A DNA stretch of 64,000 nucleotides from Sphingosinicella sp. CPCC 101087 (GCF_004151485.1 NZ_SBFF01000008.1:62001-126000); one strand, 5' to 3'. Numbered from the stretch's first letter, positions 33,992-42,472 are shown. Numbers and translations are program-made. The notes: generated by a model not told the origin, from the sequence alone.

Positions 33992-34471
33992 ATGGGTCCC
34001 AGGGAGAATAATCTCTTGATCGACGAAATGGATCGCAAGCTTCTGCGTGTCCTGCAGACCGACGGGCGCATCACCAATCAGGAGCTGGCCTCCCGCTGCG
34101 CCATCTCGCCTTCCGCTTGCCTGGACCGGATGCGGCGACTCAAGGAGCGCGGCTATATCCAGACCTATGCGGCGTTGCTCGATCCGGAGAAGCTCGACCA
34201 GAGCTTCCTCGTCTTCGTCGAAGTGGTGCTCGACCGCACGACGGGCGACGTCTTCCGTCAGTTCAGCGAGGCGGTCGCGCAGCGTCCGGAGATACTCGAA
34301 TGCCATATGGTGGCCGGCGGGTTCGACTATCTGCTCAAGCTCAGGCTCAAGGACATGGCTGCCTATCGGCGCTTCCTGATCGACGTGCTCGCGGAGATTC
34401 CCGGCGTGCGCGAGACGCGCACCTATGCCGTGATGGACGAGGTGAAGTCGACGACGGCGCTGCCGATCTGA
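33992..34471 (+). CDS. Lrp/AsnC-family regulator, probable PutR
   Basis: A 159-residue Lrp/AsnC protein: an N-terminal winged helix (LIDEMDRKLLRVLQTDGRITNQELASRCAISPSACLDRMRRLKERGYI) and a C-terminal RAM ligand-binding domain (FLVFVEVVLDRTTGDVFRQFSEAV; GGFDYLLKLRLKDMAAYRRFL). Divergent position next to putA marks it as the proline-responsive activator known as PutR in alphaproteobacteria. ATG 33992 is used, but TTG 34016 (LIDEMDRK) has the better Shine-Dalgarno (AGGGAGA, 8-base spacing) and may be the true start. Confidence 0.9.
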   Translation: MGPRENNLLIDEMDRKLLRVLQTDGRITNQELASRCAISPSACLDRMRRLKERGYIQTYAALLDPEKLDQSFLVFVEVVLDRTTGDVFRQFSEAVAQRPEILECHMVAGGFDYLLKLRLKDMAAYRRFLIDVLAEIPGVRETRTYAVMDEVKSTTALPI

Positions 34472-34640
34472 TCCGGGCCGGCGCGAATCGCCCTGGGCCG
34501 GGGGCGTTGCCGCCGTGAAGGCGTTCCAGCCACGCATGCGCGCACGCTGCGAGCATGCCGTAGCGTCTTTCGCCCGGGGCTTGTTCGAGTCCGCGATGCG
34601 GCCCTATGCGTGCCGCTCCAACGGCCGCCAGGGAGGCTCA

Positions 34641-35096
34641 ATGCCGGTCGCCACGATCGACGAGATACGCGCGAAGGTCGGGAGCGAGATCGGCCTGTCC
34701 GACTGGATCCTGGTCGACCAGCAGGCGATCGACGCCTTCGCCGACGTGACCGACGATCATCAGTTCATCCATGTCGATCCCGAGGCCGCGGCGAGGACCC
34801 CGTTCGGCGGCACCGTCGCGCATGGTTTCCTCACTTTGTCGCTGCTGAGCCGGATGGCGGCGGACGTGATGCTCCGGCCCGAGAAGATGCGGATGGCCGT
34901 CAACTACGGCTTCGAGAAGGTGAGATTCCTTGCTCCCGTCCAATCGGGAAAGCGCGTCCGCGGCCGCTTCATCCTCGTCTCGGCCGAGGAGAAGCGTCCC
35001 GGCCAGTGGCAGTTCCTGCACAATGTCACGGTCGAGATCGAAGGCGAGAACAAGCCCGCCTTGATCGCCGACTGGATCGGACTGATCTTCGTGTAA
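34641..35096 (+). CDS. MaoC-like (R)-specific enoyl-CoA hydratase family protein
   Basis: A 151-residue hot-dog fold protein of the MaoC dehydratase family. The catalytic hydratase-2 motif is present: [37 protein letters not shown], with the D-x4-H dyad. It probably hydrates or dehydrates acyl-CoA. ATG 34641 has a strong GGGAGG Shine-Dalgarno; an in-frame start 126 bases upstream would add an unsupported extension. The thiolase gene follows 46 bases later, consistent with a fatty-acid module. Confidence 0.9.
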   Translation: MPVATIDEIRAKVGSEIGLSDWILVDQQAIDAFADVTDDHQFIHVDPEAAARTPFGGTVAHGFLTLSLLSRMAADVMLRPEKMRMAVNYGFEKVRFLAPVQSGKRVRGRFILVSAEEKRPGQWQFLHNVTVEIEGENKPALIADWIGLIFV

Positions 35097-35142
35097 CGAT
35101 TCCCCCGGGGCCTTGCCGGGGAGCAAGTCAGAAAGGATTGTC

Positions 35143-36324
35143 ATGGCAACCCGTGAAGCCGTCATCGTCTCCACCGCCCGCACCCCGATCGGCAAGGCCT
35201 ATCGCGGCGCGTTCAACGCCACGCCCTCACCTACGCTCGCCAGCTACGCCATCAAGGCCGCGGTCGAGCGGGCGAAGGCCGATCCCGCCGAAATCGACGA
35301 CGTCGTCATGGGCGCCGCGCTCCAGCAGGGCGTCCAGACGACCATCGGCCGCACCGCCGCCCTGCGATCGGGCCTGCCGGTCACCGTTGCCGGAATGTCG
35401 ATCGACCGCCAGTGCGCCTCGGGGCTGATGGCGATCGCGACGGCAGCCAAGCAGATCATCGTCGACCGGATGGACGTGATGGTCGCGGGCGGCGTCGAAT
35501 CGATCAGCCTCGTGCAGACCCCGGAGATGCGGCTCGGGCCCGACCCCGACCTCCTGTCGATGCACAATGGCATCTACATGCCGATGATCAGCACCGCCGA
35601 GGTGGTCGGCAAGCGCTATTCGGTGAGTCGCGAGCGGCAGGACGAATATGCTCTGCGCTCGCAGCAGCGCACCGCCGCCGCCCAGGCCGCCGGCAAGTTC
35701 GACGACGAGATCGTGTCGGTCACGACCAAGATGGCGGTCAAGGACAAGGAGACCGGCGAAACCTCGATGAAGGAAGTCACGATCACGCGCGACGAGGGCA
35801 ATCGCCCCGACACGACGATCGAGGGTCTGCGCGCGCTTCAGCCGGTGATGGGGCCGGAGGCGATGATCACCGCCGGCAATGCGAGCCAGTTGTCCGACGG
35901 CGCATCGGCCTGCGTGCTGATGGAGGCCGGCTTGGCCGCCGAACGCGGTCTCGAGCCGCTCGGGCGCTATGTCGGCATGGCGGTGGCCGGCACAGAGCCC
36001 GACGAGATGGGAATCGGCCCGGTCTTCGCGGTACCCAAGCTGCTGAAGCGCTTCGGTCTCACCGTCGACGACATCGGCTTGTGGGAATTGAACGAGGCCT
36101 TCGCCGTCCAGGTGCTCTACTGCCAGGACCAGCTCGGCATTCCCGAAGACCGGCTCAACGTCAATGGCGGCGCCATCTCGATCGGCCACCCCTATGGCAT
36201 GTCGGGCGCGCGCCTTACCGGCCATGCCCTGCTCGAAGGCAAGCGGCGCGGCGTGAAGCATGTCGTGGTCACGATGTGCGTCGGCGGCGGCATGGGCGCG
36301 GCGGGACTGTTCGAGATACTCTAG
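35143..36324 (+). CDS. Acetyl-CoA C-acyltransferase (thiolase)
   Basis: A 393-residue thiolase. The acyl-accepting cysteine is in [16 protein letters not shown], and the other catalytic residues are in [17 protein letters not shown] (His) and [16 protein letters not shown] (Cys). Opening [19 protein letters not shown] is typical of FadA-type enzymes. It cleaves 3-ketoacyl-CoA or condenses acetyl-CoA. The ATG at 35143 is preceded by GAAAGGA. It follows the MaoC gene and precedes an unrelated exporter. Confidence 0.93.
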   Translation: MATREAVIVSTARTPIGKAYRGAFNATPSPTLASYAIKAAVERAKADPAEIDDVVMGAALQQGVQTTIGRTAALRSGLPVTVAGMSIDRQCASGLMAIATAAKQIIVDRMDVMVAGGVESISLVQTPEMRLGPDPDLLSMHNGIYMPMISTAEVVGKRYSVSRERQDEYALRSQQRTAAAQAAGKFDDEIVSVTTKMAVKDKETGETSMKEVTITRDEGNRPDTTIEGLRALQPVMGPEAMITAGNASQLSDGASACVLMEAGLAAERGLEPLGRYVGMAVAGTEPDEMGIGPVFAVPKLLKRFGLTVDDIGLWELNEAFAVQVLYCQDQLGIPEDRLNVNGGAISIGHPYGMSGARLTGHALLEGKRRGVKHVVVTMCVGGGMGAAGLFEIL

Positions 36325-36370
36325 GCTCGCGACGGTGACCGCGCAGCTCTCCTTCGGCTGCGACCGCGGG

Positions 36371-37765
36371 ATGGCTTCCGCGGCGCCCGGAGGCGGCCGG
36401 GTCGAGCATCCGCGACTGGTCCTCGCCACCACCATTCTCGCCTCGAGCCTCGCCTTCATCGACGGTTCGGTGCTCAACGTCGCGCTGCCGGCGATCGGGC
36501 GAAGCTTCGATGCGGCGACGGCCGAGGTGCAGTGGGTCATCAACGCCTTCCTGCTGCCTTTGTCGGCGCTTCTGCTGATCGGCGGCGCGGCGGGCGATCT
36601 CTATGGCCGGCGCCGGCTGCTGATCGGCGGAATCCTCCTCTTCGCCGCCGCCTCCTTGCTCTGCGCCGCCGCGCCCAGCCTGCCCCTGTTCCTGGCCGGG
36701 CGCGCGCTTCAGGGGCTCGGCGCGGCGATGCTGCTGCCCAACAGCCTCGCCATTCTGAGCGCGGCCTTTTCCGGCGAGCAGCGCGGCCGCGCGGTCGGTA
36801 CCTGGGCGGCAGCCGGCGCCGCGGCCGGGGCGATCGCGCCCCTGATCGGCGGCTGGCTGGTCGATTCGGTCGGCTGGCCGGCCATCTTCCTCATCAACCT
36901 GCCGGTCGCCGCCGCGGCGATCTGGCTCGGCTGGCGCTACGTGCCCGAAAGCCGGCAGGGCAGCCGGACAAAGCCGGACTGGCCGGGCGCGCTCGGCGCC
37001 ACGCTGGCGCTCGGGGCGCTCACCTGGGGCCTGACCGTCTGGACCGCCGGCAACGGCATGGAGGCGACGATCCTGCCAAGCCTCGCCGGCGGCCTCATGC
37101 TCGCCTTCCTCTTTCTCTTCATCGAGCGGCGGCGCGGCGCGCAGGCGATGGTGCCGCTCGACCTGTTCGGCTCGCGCCCCTTCGTCGGCCTGACGATCCT
37201 CACCTTCCTGCTCTACGGCGCGCTCGGCGGGCTCCTGGTGCTGCTGCCCTACACGCTGATCGAGGCGGCCGGCTATGCCGCGGTAACGGCGGGATCGGCT
37301 TTGCTGCCCTTTCCGATCGTCATCGCCGCTGCGTCGCCGCTGATGGGCAAGCTGGCAGCGCGGATCGGTCCGCGCTGGCCGCTGACGATCGGGCCGCTGG
37401 TCGTGGCCGCTGGATTCGGGCTCGGGCTGAGGATCGGGATCGATTCGGACTATTGGACGACCGTCCTTCCATCGATCCTCGCCATCTCGGTCGGCATGGC
37501 GATCGCCGTCGCACCGCTCACGACAGCGGTGCTGAGTGCCGTCGACGAAGGTCATGTCGGAACCGCCTCCGGGCTGAACAGCGCAGTTTCGCGCACCGGC
37601 GGCCTGATAGCTACCGCACTGCTCGGCGCCGTGCTCGCGCGGCAGGGGCAGGGGTTGATCGACGGCTATCATCAGGCATCGCTGGTCGGCGCCGCGCTCG
37701 CCGTCGCCACCTCGCTTTGCGCCTTCCTGACGCTGGGCGGCCTCGACCGCAAAGCCGGAGCCTGA
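36371..37765 (+). CDS. MFS drug-type exporter, DHA2 (EmrB/QacA) family
   Basis: A 464-residue transporter with about 14 membrane segments. It carries the family motifs: motif D1 SLAFIDGSVLNVALPAIG in the first helix, motif A GGAAGDLYGRRRLL, and motif C-like GAAAGAIAPLIGGWLVDSVGWPAIFLINLP. It is expected to extrude lipophilic or cationic compounds by proton antiport. ATG 36371 is chosen; GTG 36335 would add 12 residues. The next gene upstream is 46 bases away, so it may be read from the thiolase transcript. Confidence 0.88.
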   Translation: MASAAPGGGRVEHPRLVLATTILASSLAFIDGSVLNVALPAIGRSFDAATAEVQWVINAFLLPLSALLLIGGAAGDLYGRRRLLIGGILLFAAASLLCAAAPSLPLFLAGRALQGLGAAMLLPNSLAILSAAFSGEQRGRAVGTWAAAGAAAGAIAPLIGGWLVDSVGWPAIFLINLPVAAAAIWLGWRYVPESRQGSRTKPDWPGALGATLALGALTWGLTVWTAGNGMEATILPSLAGGLMLAFLFLFIERRRGAQAMVPLDLFGSRPFVGLTILTFLLYGALGGLLVLLPYTLIEAAGYAAVTAGSALLPFPIVIAAASPLMGKLAARIGPRWPLTIGPLVVAAGFGLGLRIGIDSDYWTTVLPSILAISVGMAIAVAPLTTAVLSAVDEGHVGTASGLNSAVSRTGGLIATALLGAVLARQGQGLIDGYHQASLVGAALAVATSLCAFLTLGGLDRKAGA

Positions 37766-37832
37766 ACGTCACACGCTGCCCATCGCCTCCGCGAAGGACT
37801 AGACGTCGCGAAATTGCGGCCGAGGATGATCC

Positions 37833-38219
37833 ATGCGCAAGCCCCGCCGTAACCGCCAGTCGCTGACGCAGAAGCTGCTGATCGAGGCGCATGCCGTCTG
37901 GCTCGCCGCACGCGATCCGCGCACCCCCTGGCATGCGCGCGCCTTCGGTCTGCTCATCGCTGCTTATGCACTGTCGCCGATCGATCTCATCCCGGACTTC
38001 ATTCCGGTGCTCGGCCTGGTCGACGACGCGATCCTCATTCCGGCCGGCATCTGGCTGTTCGTGAAGATGCTGCCGCCTGGGCAGTTCGAAGAGCATCGGG
38101 CGGCAGCAAGCACCGCCGCCGAACGGCCGCGCAAGCGCGCCGGCATCCTCATCGTCCTGGCGATCTGGATCGGCCTAGCCCTGCTCGCCTGGTCGCTGAT
38201 CCGCTGGTCCTACGACTGA
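37833..38219 (+). CDS. YkvA-like DUF1232 membrane protein
   Basis: A 128-residue protein with the DUF1232 core IAAYALSPIDLIPDFIPVLGLVDDAILIPAGIWL, whose conserved SPIDLIPDFIPVLGxxDD motif defines the family, plus a second C-terminal membrane helix (AGILIVLAIWIGLALLAWSLI). Function of the family is unknown. It converges on the queuosine-precursor transporter gene with only 5 bases between the two stop codons. Confidence 0.88.
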   Translation: MRKPRRNRQSLTQKLLIEAHAVWLAARDPRTPWHARAFGLLIAAYALSPIDLIPDFIPVLGLVDDAILIPAGIWLFVKMLPPGQFEEHRAAASTAAERPRKRAGILIVLAIWIGLALLAWSLIRWSYD

Positions 38220-38224
38220 AACGG

Positions 38225-38959
38225 TCAGACCTGCGCCCGAAACGGCGTGAAGTCGGTCCCCTCGTCATAGACATCCATGCCCTCGCGCCGCTTGAGGAAT
38301 CCGACGGCGGCATAGGTCACCGGCGTCAGCACCGCTTCCCAGCCGACCTTCAGCGCCCATTGGGTCAGCAGCACGATGACCAGGGTCGAATTGTCCCACA
38401 GGCCGTAGAAAGCGAGCGGATAGAAGATCAGGCTGTCCACCCCCTGCCCCGCCACCGTCGAACCGATCGTCCGCGTCCACAGATAACGTCCGCGAGTCCA
38501 GATCTTCATCTTCGCGAGCACGTAGGAATTGACGAACTCTCCGACCCAGAAGGCGATGATCGAGGCGAACACGATCCGCGGCACCTGCCCGAATACCTGT
38601 TCATAGGCCTCCTGGCCGGTCCAGTCCGCTGCCGGCGGCAGCGCGACGACGACGAAGGCCATGAAGGCCATGAACAGGAGCGCGCAGAAGCCGGCCCAGA
38701 TGCAGCGCCGCGCCCGCGCATAGCCGTAGACCTCGGTGAGCACATCTCCGATCACGTAGGAGACGGGGAAGAAGAGGATGCCGGCGCCGAACGGCCACGC
38801 GCCGATTCCGGGGAGTTCGATTACGGCCACCTTGCCGGCGCCGAGCACGTTGGACAGCAGCAGGACGGTCACGAACGCCGCCATGACGAAATCGAAATAG
38901 AGGAGCCGCGCGCCCGTCAGTCTGGACGCCTCTATCGCTCTCACCCGCCCCTCGGTCAT
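38225..38959 (-). CDS. Queuosine precursor transporter, YhhQ/VUT family
   Basis: A 244-residue integral membrane protein with six or more helices and the family landmarks LLLSNVLGAGKVA, FPVSYVIGDVLTEVYGYARARR and FWVGEFVNSYVLAKMKIWTRGRYLWTRTIGSTVAGQGVDSLIFY. YhhQ-family proteins import preQ0/preQ1 for tRNA queuosine synthesis. The start at 38959 places the first helix normally. No other queuosine genes are nearby. Confidence 0.88.
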   Translation of the reverse strand: MTEGRVRAIEASRLTGARLLYFDFVMAAFVTVLLLSNVLGAGKVAVIELPGIGAWPFGAGILFFPVSYVIGDVLTEVYGYARARRCIWAGFCALLFMAFMAFVVVALPPAADWTGQEAYEQVFGQVPRIVFASIIAFWVGEFVNSYVLAKMKIWTRGRYLWTRTIGSTVAGQGVDSLIFYPLAFYGLWDNSTLVIVLLTQWALKVGWEAVLTPVTYAAVGFLKRREGMDVYDEGTDFTPFRAQV

Positions 38960-39053
38960 CGCCTTCCCATAAAACGGTTTGCGCGGAAGAGGGAATCGGT
39001 TTTCCAGCCGAAACGAATTGCCGAAGTCGCGCGCGGCGGGGCATGGCAGACCC

Positions 39054-39578
39054 TCACTCGACAAACGTGCTGAAGACGCCGTCGCCGTCCCGCTCGGCGA
39101 GATGGCATTCCAGGCACAGGGTCCTGGTCCGGTCATCGACGCGATCGGTCGGGCGCCCCTCGCGGAACCGCTCGAACCTCCAGCCGCCGCGAGCGGAGCT
39201 GTCCCTCACCATCACGTCGACGGATTTGCGACGACCAGGCTCGAGGCCGCCGCCGACCGCCTCCAGGTCGAAGAGATCGAAGACGATCACCGAACGTTCC
39301 GGAAAGGTGCCGGTCCGATAGCCGGTCATTGCCGCTTCGTCGGCATAGATATTGTGCAGGCCGCTGAAGGTCTCGTTCTCGGGCGTCGATGGCCAGAGCA
39401 GCGCGCTCTTCACATGGGTCCACTGCCTGTAGCCCTGCGGAAAGGCGATGGCGGGTTCGTACCCGCGCCGCGCCGTACCGGTTGCACCCCTCTGTCCCGG
39501 CCCCGTCGAAGCGGCCGCCGCCAGGGCTGCGATCGCCACGATCAAGACGAAGCGGGGGCCGAGCCTTCGTTGGCGCAT
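39054..39578 (-). CDS. Cytochrome P460-like exported haem protein
   Basis: A 174-residue protein with a signal peptide (about residues 9-24) and the cytochrome P460 pattern: GYRQWTHVKSALLWPS, LHNIYADEAAMTGYRTGTFPERSVIVFDLFDLE, and a C-terminal haem-binding CLECH. P460 proteins are small c-type cytochromes whose haem can be crosslinked to lysine; some oxidise hydroxylamine or detoxify NO. The substrate here is unknown. The start ATG 39578 follows from the signal peptide. It is a single gene with its own promoter region. Confidence 0.83.
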   Translation of the reverse strand: MRQRRLGPRFVLIVAIAALAAAASTGPGQRGATGTARRGYEPAIAFPQGYRQWTHVKSALLWPSTPENETFSGLHNIYADEAAMTGYRTGTFPERSVIVFDLFDLEAVGGGLEPGRRKSVDVMVRDSSARGGWRFERFREGRPTDRVDDRTRTLCLECHLAERDGDGVFSTFVE

Positions 39579-39743
39579 GCGTGCCTTCCTGCAAATGCCG
39601 GAAGAAGAGCCGGTCGCGAACGCACCGTTGCAAGGGCGACGCGGGCGAACGTCGGCTTGTTGCCGGCGAAAGGCTGGTGCGGCGACGATCGAACGGACCA
39701 GCACGGTTCCGATCGGCGTCAAAGCACGCTAGAGCGGCCTCGG

Positions 39744-39820
39744 GCGCCCGTAGCTCAGCTGGATAGAGCACGAGCCTTCTAAGCTTGGGGTCGCAGGTTC
39801 GAGTCCTGCCGGGCGCGCCA
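39744..39820 (+). tRNA. tRNA-Arg (anticodon UCU)
   Basis: A 77-base tRNA including an encoded CCA. Acceptor arms GCGCCCG (39744-39750) and CGGGCGC (39810-39816) pair fully; the D arm contains GCTCAGCTGGATAGAGC; the anticodon stem CGAGC/GCTTG encloses CTTCTAA, giving anticodon TCT; the T arm is GCAGGTTCGAGTCCTGC. It decodes AGA and AGG. Confidence 0.96.
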
Positions 39821-40055
39821 TTTCTTCAAAGCCGCAGAAATCTGCCGTTTCCGCGTTCACCCGACAGACGAGGGGGGATGGAATGGCAACTTTGGCAGGA
39901 AGCAGAAGGTCCGCTTCTCTCCATGCGATGGCGAGAGCAGACATGCGGCTTCAGCCGAAGAACGATGCCTTCTCCAAAAGCCATGGCGAACATCATCGGG
40001 GCTGCTTCTGCGTGCTGTGCCCCCCGAAAATCGATGGCTGCAATTGCGCGAACAC

Positions 40056-40709
40056 CTAATCTCGGTCGGGCGCGCCTAACGGGAAGTAATGCCGAAAGCC
40101 TCTGGCTTCTTCCACCGCTCGGGCGAATGAAGGGCGCTGCAGCAGGCGCGCGCGATAGGCGACGAGGTTAGTGTACTGCTCGGGTATGCGATGCGTCCAA
40201 TCGGCGTAAAATAAGGAGGGGGCGGCGGCACAGTCTGCAAGGGTAAAGATGTCGCCCGCCACCCAAGTGCGGCCTTGCATTCGCTGGTCCAGCCAGCCGT
40301 AGCTGGTGTCGAGCATCTTACGGGCGTCTTCGACACCATAGGGATCGCGGTTTTCGACGGGGCGCATCGCGTCGAACACGAACTTGCCTTGCGGTGTCAT
40401 AACATAGTTGTCGAAGAAGCGGTCGAGCATCCGCACCTCGAGCGCGAGGTCGGGATCATCGGGGATCAGCTTTACCGGTCCGGGATGATGAAGCTGGAGG
40501 TACTCGATGATAATCGTGGCCTCCATGACCACGCGATCAGCCTCCCTGATGATCGGAAATCGCTTCATCGGCCAAACGGATGCAAGCTCCTCCGCGACAC
40601 CTGCGTCCTCCATCATGCGGTAGGTGAAAGGGACATCGTTTTCGTAGAAGGCTATGAGCGCCTTCTGACAATAAGAGGAGAATGGGTGAGCGAAAAGCTC
40701 GATCGTCAT
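40056..40709 (-). CDS. Glutathione S-transferase family protein
   Basis: A 217-residue GST. The thioredoxin-like N-terminal domain starts IELFAHPFSSYCQKALIAF with a serine/cysteine-containing active-site loop, followed by the cis-Pro RFPIIREADRVVMEATIIIEYL. The all-alpha C-terminal domain includes TWVAGDIFTLADCAAAPSLFYADW. It probably conjugates glutathione to electrophiles. ATG 40709 overlaps the stop of the SRPBCC gene (ATGA). Codon usage is less GC-biased than in neighbouring genes outside 39.8-42.5 kb, suggesting transfer. Confidence 0.9.
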   Translation of the reverse strand: MTIELFAHPFSSYCQKALIAFYENDVPFTYRMMEDAGVAEELASVWPMKRFPIIREADRVVMEATIIIEYLQLHHPGPVKLIPDDPDLALEVRMLDRFFDNYVMTPQGKFVFDAMRPVENRDPYGVEDARKMLDTSYGWLDQRMQGRTWVAGDIFTLADCAAAPSLFYADWTHRIPEQYTNLVAYRARLLQRPSFARAVEEARGFRHYFPLGAPDRD

Positions 40710-41179
40710 GCGAAGGCCCTCGCGTCTCGGCCTTCGATCACGGCCACTAGGTTGTCGATATGCCACGTGGTGCCGTGCTCCCGGCCAGCGACCGCATCGT
40801 CTCCGCCGATGAGATAGGAACCCTGTTCGGTATGGATCAGCCGCGTCTTCCCGCCCTCCGGCCGAAACTCTAACGTGAGCAGCGAGACGGACAGCTTATC
40901 GTCGTTGTGCAACAGGTCGTAGACGAGGATGATGCGCTCATTCTCAACGATGTCATGATAGATGGCCTGAAAGTCAGTGATGAGGCCGCTTTGCCAGCGG
41001 GCCTGAAAGCGTTCTTTGCCGCCGACGCGGAAGTCGAGGTCCCGATTTAGAGTCTCGATGTCCGCTGGCGCCTTGAACCAGGCGCTTTTGGCTTCAAGAC
41101 TGCTATAAGCTGCGAAGACCTGTTTTGGGGAGGCGTTCAGCACCCGCTCAATGGAGAACGTGGCGTTGGTGACGGTCAT
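40706..41179 (-). CDS. SRPBCC/AHSA1-family protein
   Basis: A 157-residue START-like protein of the AHSA1 group: FSIERVLNASPKQVFAAYSSLEAKSAWFKAP, later TLEFRPEGGKTRLIHTEQGSYL and a C-terminal helix HGTTWHIDNLVAVIEG. These proteins bind hydrophobic ligands and are often paired with ArsR-type regulators. It overlaps both its neighbours by 4 bases (ATGA on each side), forming a coupled ArsR-SRPBCC-GST operon. Exact ligand unknown. Confidence 0.9.
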   Translation of the reverse strand: MTVTNATFSIERVLNASPKQVFAAYSSLEAKSAWFKAPADIETLNRDLDFRVGGKERFQARWQSGLITDFQAIYHDIVENERIILVYDLLHNDDKLSVSLLTLEFRPEGGKTRLIHTEQGSYLIGGDDAVAGREHGTTWHIDNLVAVIEGRDARAFA

Positions 41180-41526
41180 TGGGACTCCTCCTCATTAGGG
41201 CTGGTCTTGGCCAGGTAGATTTCTAGTCGATCATATTGCTGTTCCCAGAAGCGCTTGCGCTCAGCGATCCAGCGCTCGACCTGGCTCATGGTCCGGATGT
41301 CCAACCTGCAGGTGCGCACGCGGCCCACCTTGTCGCTCTTCACCAGTCCGGCTTCTTCCAAAATCTTCAGGTGCTGGACGACGGCCGACAGGGTCATCGG
41401 CAGAGGCTTGGCAAGCTCGCTGACCGAAGCGGGACCGGAGCTTAGATGCTCGATCATGGCACGACGGCCCGGATCAGACAGCGCCTGGAAAGCGAGGTTG
41501 AGCGGCTCGGATCGATACTGTAGCAT
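41176..41526 (-). CDS. ArsR-family winged-helix regulator
   Basis: A 116-residue ArsR/SdpR-type repressor: NLAFQALSDPGRRAMIEHLSSGPASVSELAKPLPMTLSAVVQHLKILEEAGLVKSDKVGRVRTCRL, then a C-terminal helix ending with EEESQ. No cysteine metal site is obvious, so it belongs to the non-metal SdpR/SRPBCC-linked subgroup. It leads a three-gene operon with overlapping stops and starts. ATG 41526 is chosen since it sits immediately downstream of a consensus promoter and operator, implying a leaderless transcript. Confidence 0.9.
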   Translation of the reverse strand: MLQYRSEPLNLAFQALSDPGRRAMIEHLSSGPASVSELAKPLPMTLSAVVQHLKILEEAGLVKSDKVGRVRTCRLDIRTMSQVERWIAERKRFWEQQYDRLEIYLAKTSPNEEESQ

Positions 41527-41562
41527 ACACTTAAGTATTGAGCCGAATGGATCGGGTGTCAA
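41527..41562 (-). promoter_or_regulatory. Consensus promoter with ACTTAAGT operator, leaderless start for the ArsR operon
   Basis: On the minus strand TTGACA (41557-41562), a 17-base spacer and AATACT (41534-41539) form a near-perfect sigma-70 promoter. The 8-base palindrome ACTTAAGT (41529-41536) overlaps the -10 box, the position of an autoregulatory ArsR operator. Transcription would start about at the A of the ATG (41526); there is no Shine-Dalgarno. Confidence 0.7.
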
Positions 41563-41735
41563 CCAGGCATTGGCGAGGAGCCGAGCAGCAAGTGTGGCGC
41601 TTTGGGAAAACAGGAGGATCTGGCCGCCCAGCGGCATGGTGCCGGTTTGCAGGGGCAGGAGCGCTCAAGCTATGCCAGAGTGTCGTTGGACTTTTCGATC
41701 CAAGTCCCCGAACGGCGGCGCGTGGTGCCGGTTCG

Positions 41736-42323
41736 CTAGACCGCGGAAGCTTCTAAAATGATGTCAAACCTTGTCGGAGGCATCACTTCGGTGAAGTAAA
41801 ACTCCTCCGCTTCATGCCACTGCCGCTCCCAGGGACCGACCCCTCCTTCCCGCGCGGCCAAACGCTCCAGGCGCACATTGTTTGACACCACGAGTACCAC
41901 CCGCAGATCTATCAGGTCGGCCAGGTCCGGACGTGCGGCATAGACACCTTCGAGGATGACGATCGGCCTTGGTTCGACCCTCGTCGGCTCATCGCATAGC
42001 CGCCCGTCGAAAGCATTCCAGTCGAACGCTCGCCATCGAGCCTGCTGTCCGGCCGACAGGGCTTCCAGCACGGCCCGCTGCCTGGTCCAGTCGATACAAC
42101 TGGCCGCCCGGGATGCGGGACTATCAGTCCGAAGCTCGATCCCGCCCGCATAGAAGTCGTCTCCCTCAATGACGACAGCGTCGAGCTTTTCAGCAAGGGA
42201 CCGTGCCAGCGTCGACTTGCCAGCGCCGCTACGGCCATCAAGGGCAGCGATGAAGGGCCGGACCCTGCCATTGGTGCGCGCGGCGATCAGATCCGAGATC
42301 TCGGCCCAGCTGCTCGCGATCAT
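41736..42323 (-). CDS. P-loop kinase, uridine kinase-like
   Basis: A 195-residue NTP-binding protein. The Walker A motif is in FIAALDGRSGAGKSTLARSLAEKL and a kinase-like EGDDFYAGG follows; VILEGVYAARPDLADLIDLRVVL fits the Walker B strand of the uridine/phosphoribulokinase superfamily. It may phosphorylate a nucleoside or small metabolite, or be an aminoglycoside-type kinase relative, but the substrate is unclear. ATG 42323 is used; a Shine-Dalgarno (GGGAGG) lies 13 bases upstream. It appears to have followed the broken AHSA1 gene in one transcription unit. Confidence 0.82.
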   Translation of the reverse strand: MIASSWAEISDLIAARTNGRVRPFIAALDGRSGAGKSTLARSLAEKLDAVVIEGDDFYAGGIELRTDSPASRAASCIDWTRQRAVLEALSAGQQARWRAFDWNAFDGRLCDEPTRVEPRPIVILEGVYAARPDLADLIDLRVVLVVSNNVRLERLAAREGGVGPWERQWHEAEEFYFTEVMPPTRFDIILEASAV

Positions 42324-42353
42324 TGGAATGGTCACGCCTCCCAACTCCGTGCT

Positions 42354-42470
42354 TCAGAATAGTCCTGCCAGTGCTTCGAGTTGATCGAGGCACGTGCCCC
42401 AGCCACCATGGGAGTCCATGTCCTCATGCTTCTGGCCTTGGCCGGCGGTGCGTCTCGCTAACCTTGAGCG
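42354..42470 (-). pseudogene. C-terminal remnant of an AHSA1/SRPBCC gene
   Basis: On the minus strand the frame ending at TGA (42354-42356) reads RTAGQGQKHEDMDSHGGWGTC and then LDQLEALAGLF, the standard C-terminus of AHSA1-type proteins (H-x-DMDSHGGWGTCLDQLEAL). Only about 35 codons remain: upstream the frame runs into the end of the Gfo/Idh gene (stop at 42473-42475) without a start codon or the rest of the fold. The truncation point near 42.46 kb is probably a recombination or insertion boundary. Confidence 0.65.
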
Positions 42471-42472
42471 CC

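Noticed and set aside
39729-39944. A 71-codon minus-strand frame containing GLEPATPSLEGSCSIQLSYGR
   Set aside because: This wording is the well-known false protein produced by translating the complement of a tRNA gene; the region is tRNA-Arg.
40067-40076. CGGGCGCGCC, a 10-base match to the 3' end of tRNA-Arg (39810-39819), as a possible attachment-site duplicate
   Set aside because: It lies inside the GST coding end, is only 10 GC-rich bases and could be chance; no integrase is present, and no copy lies at the far edge of the block.
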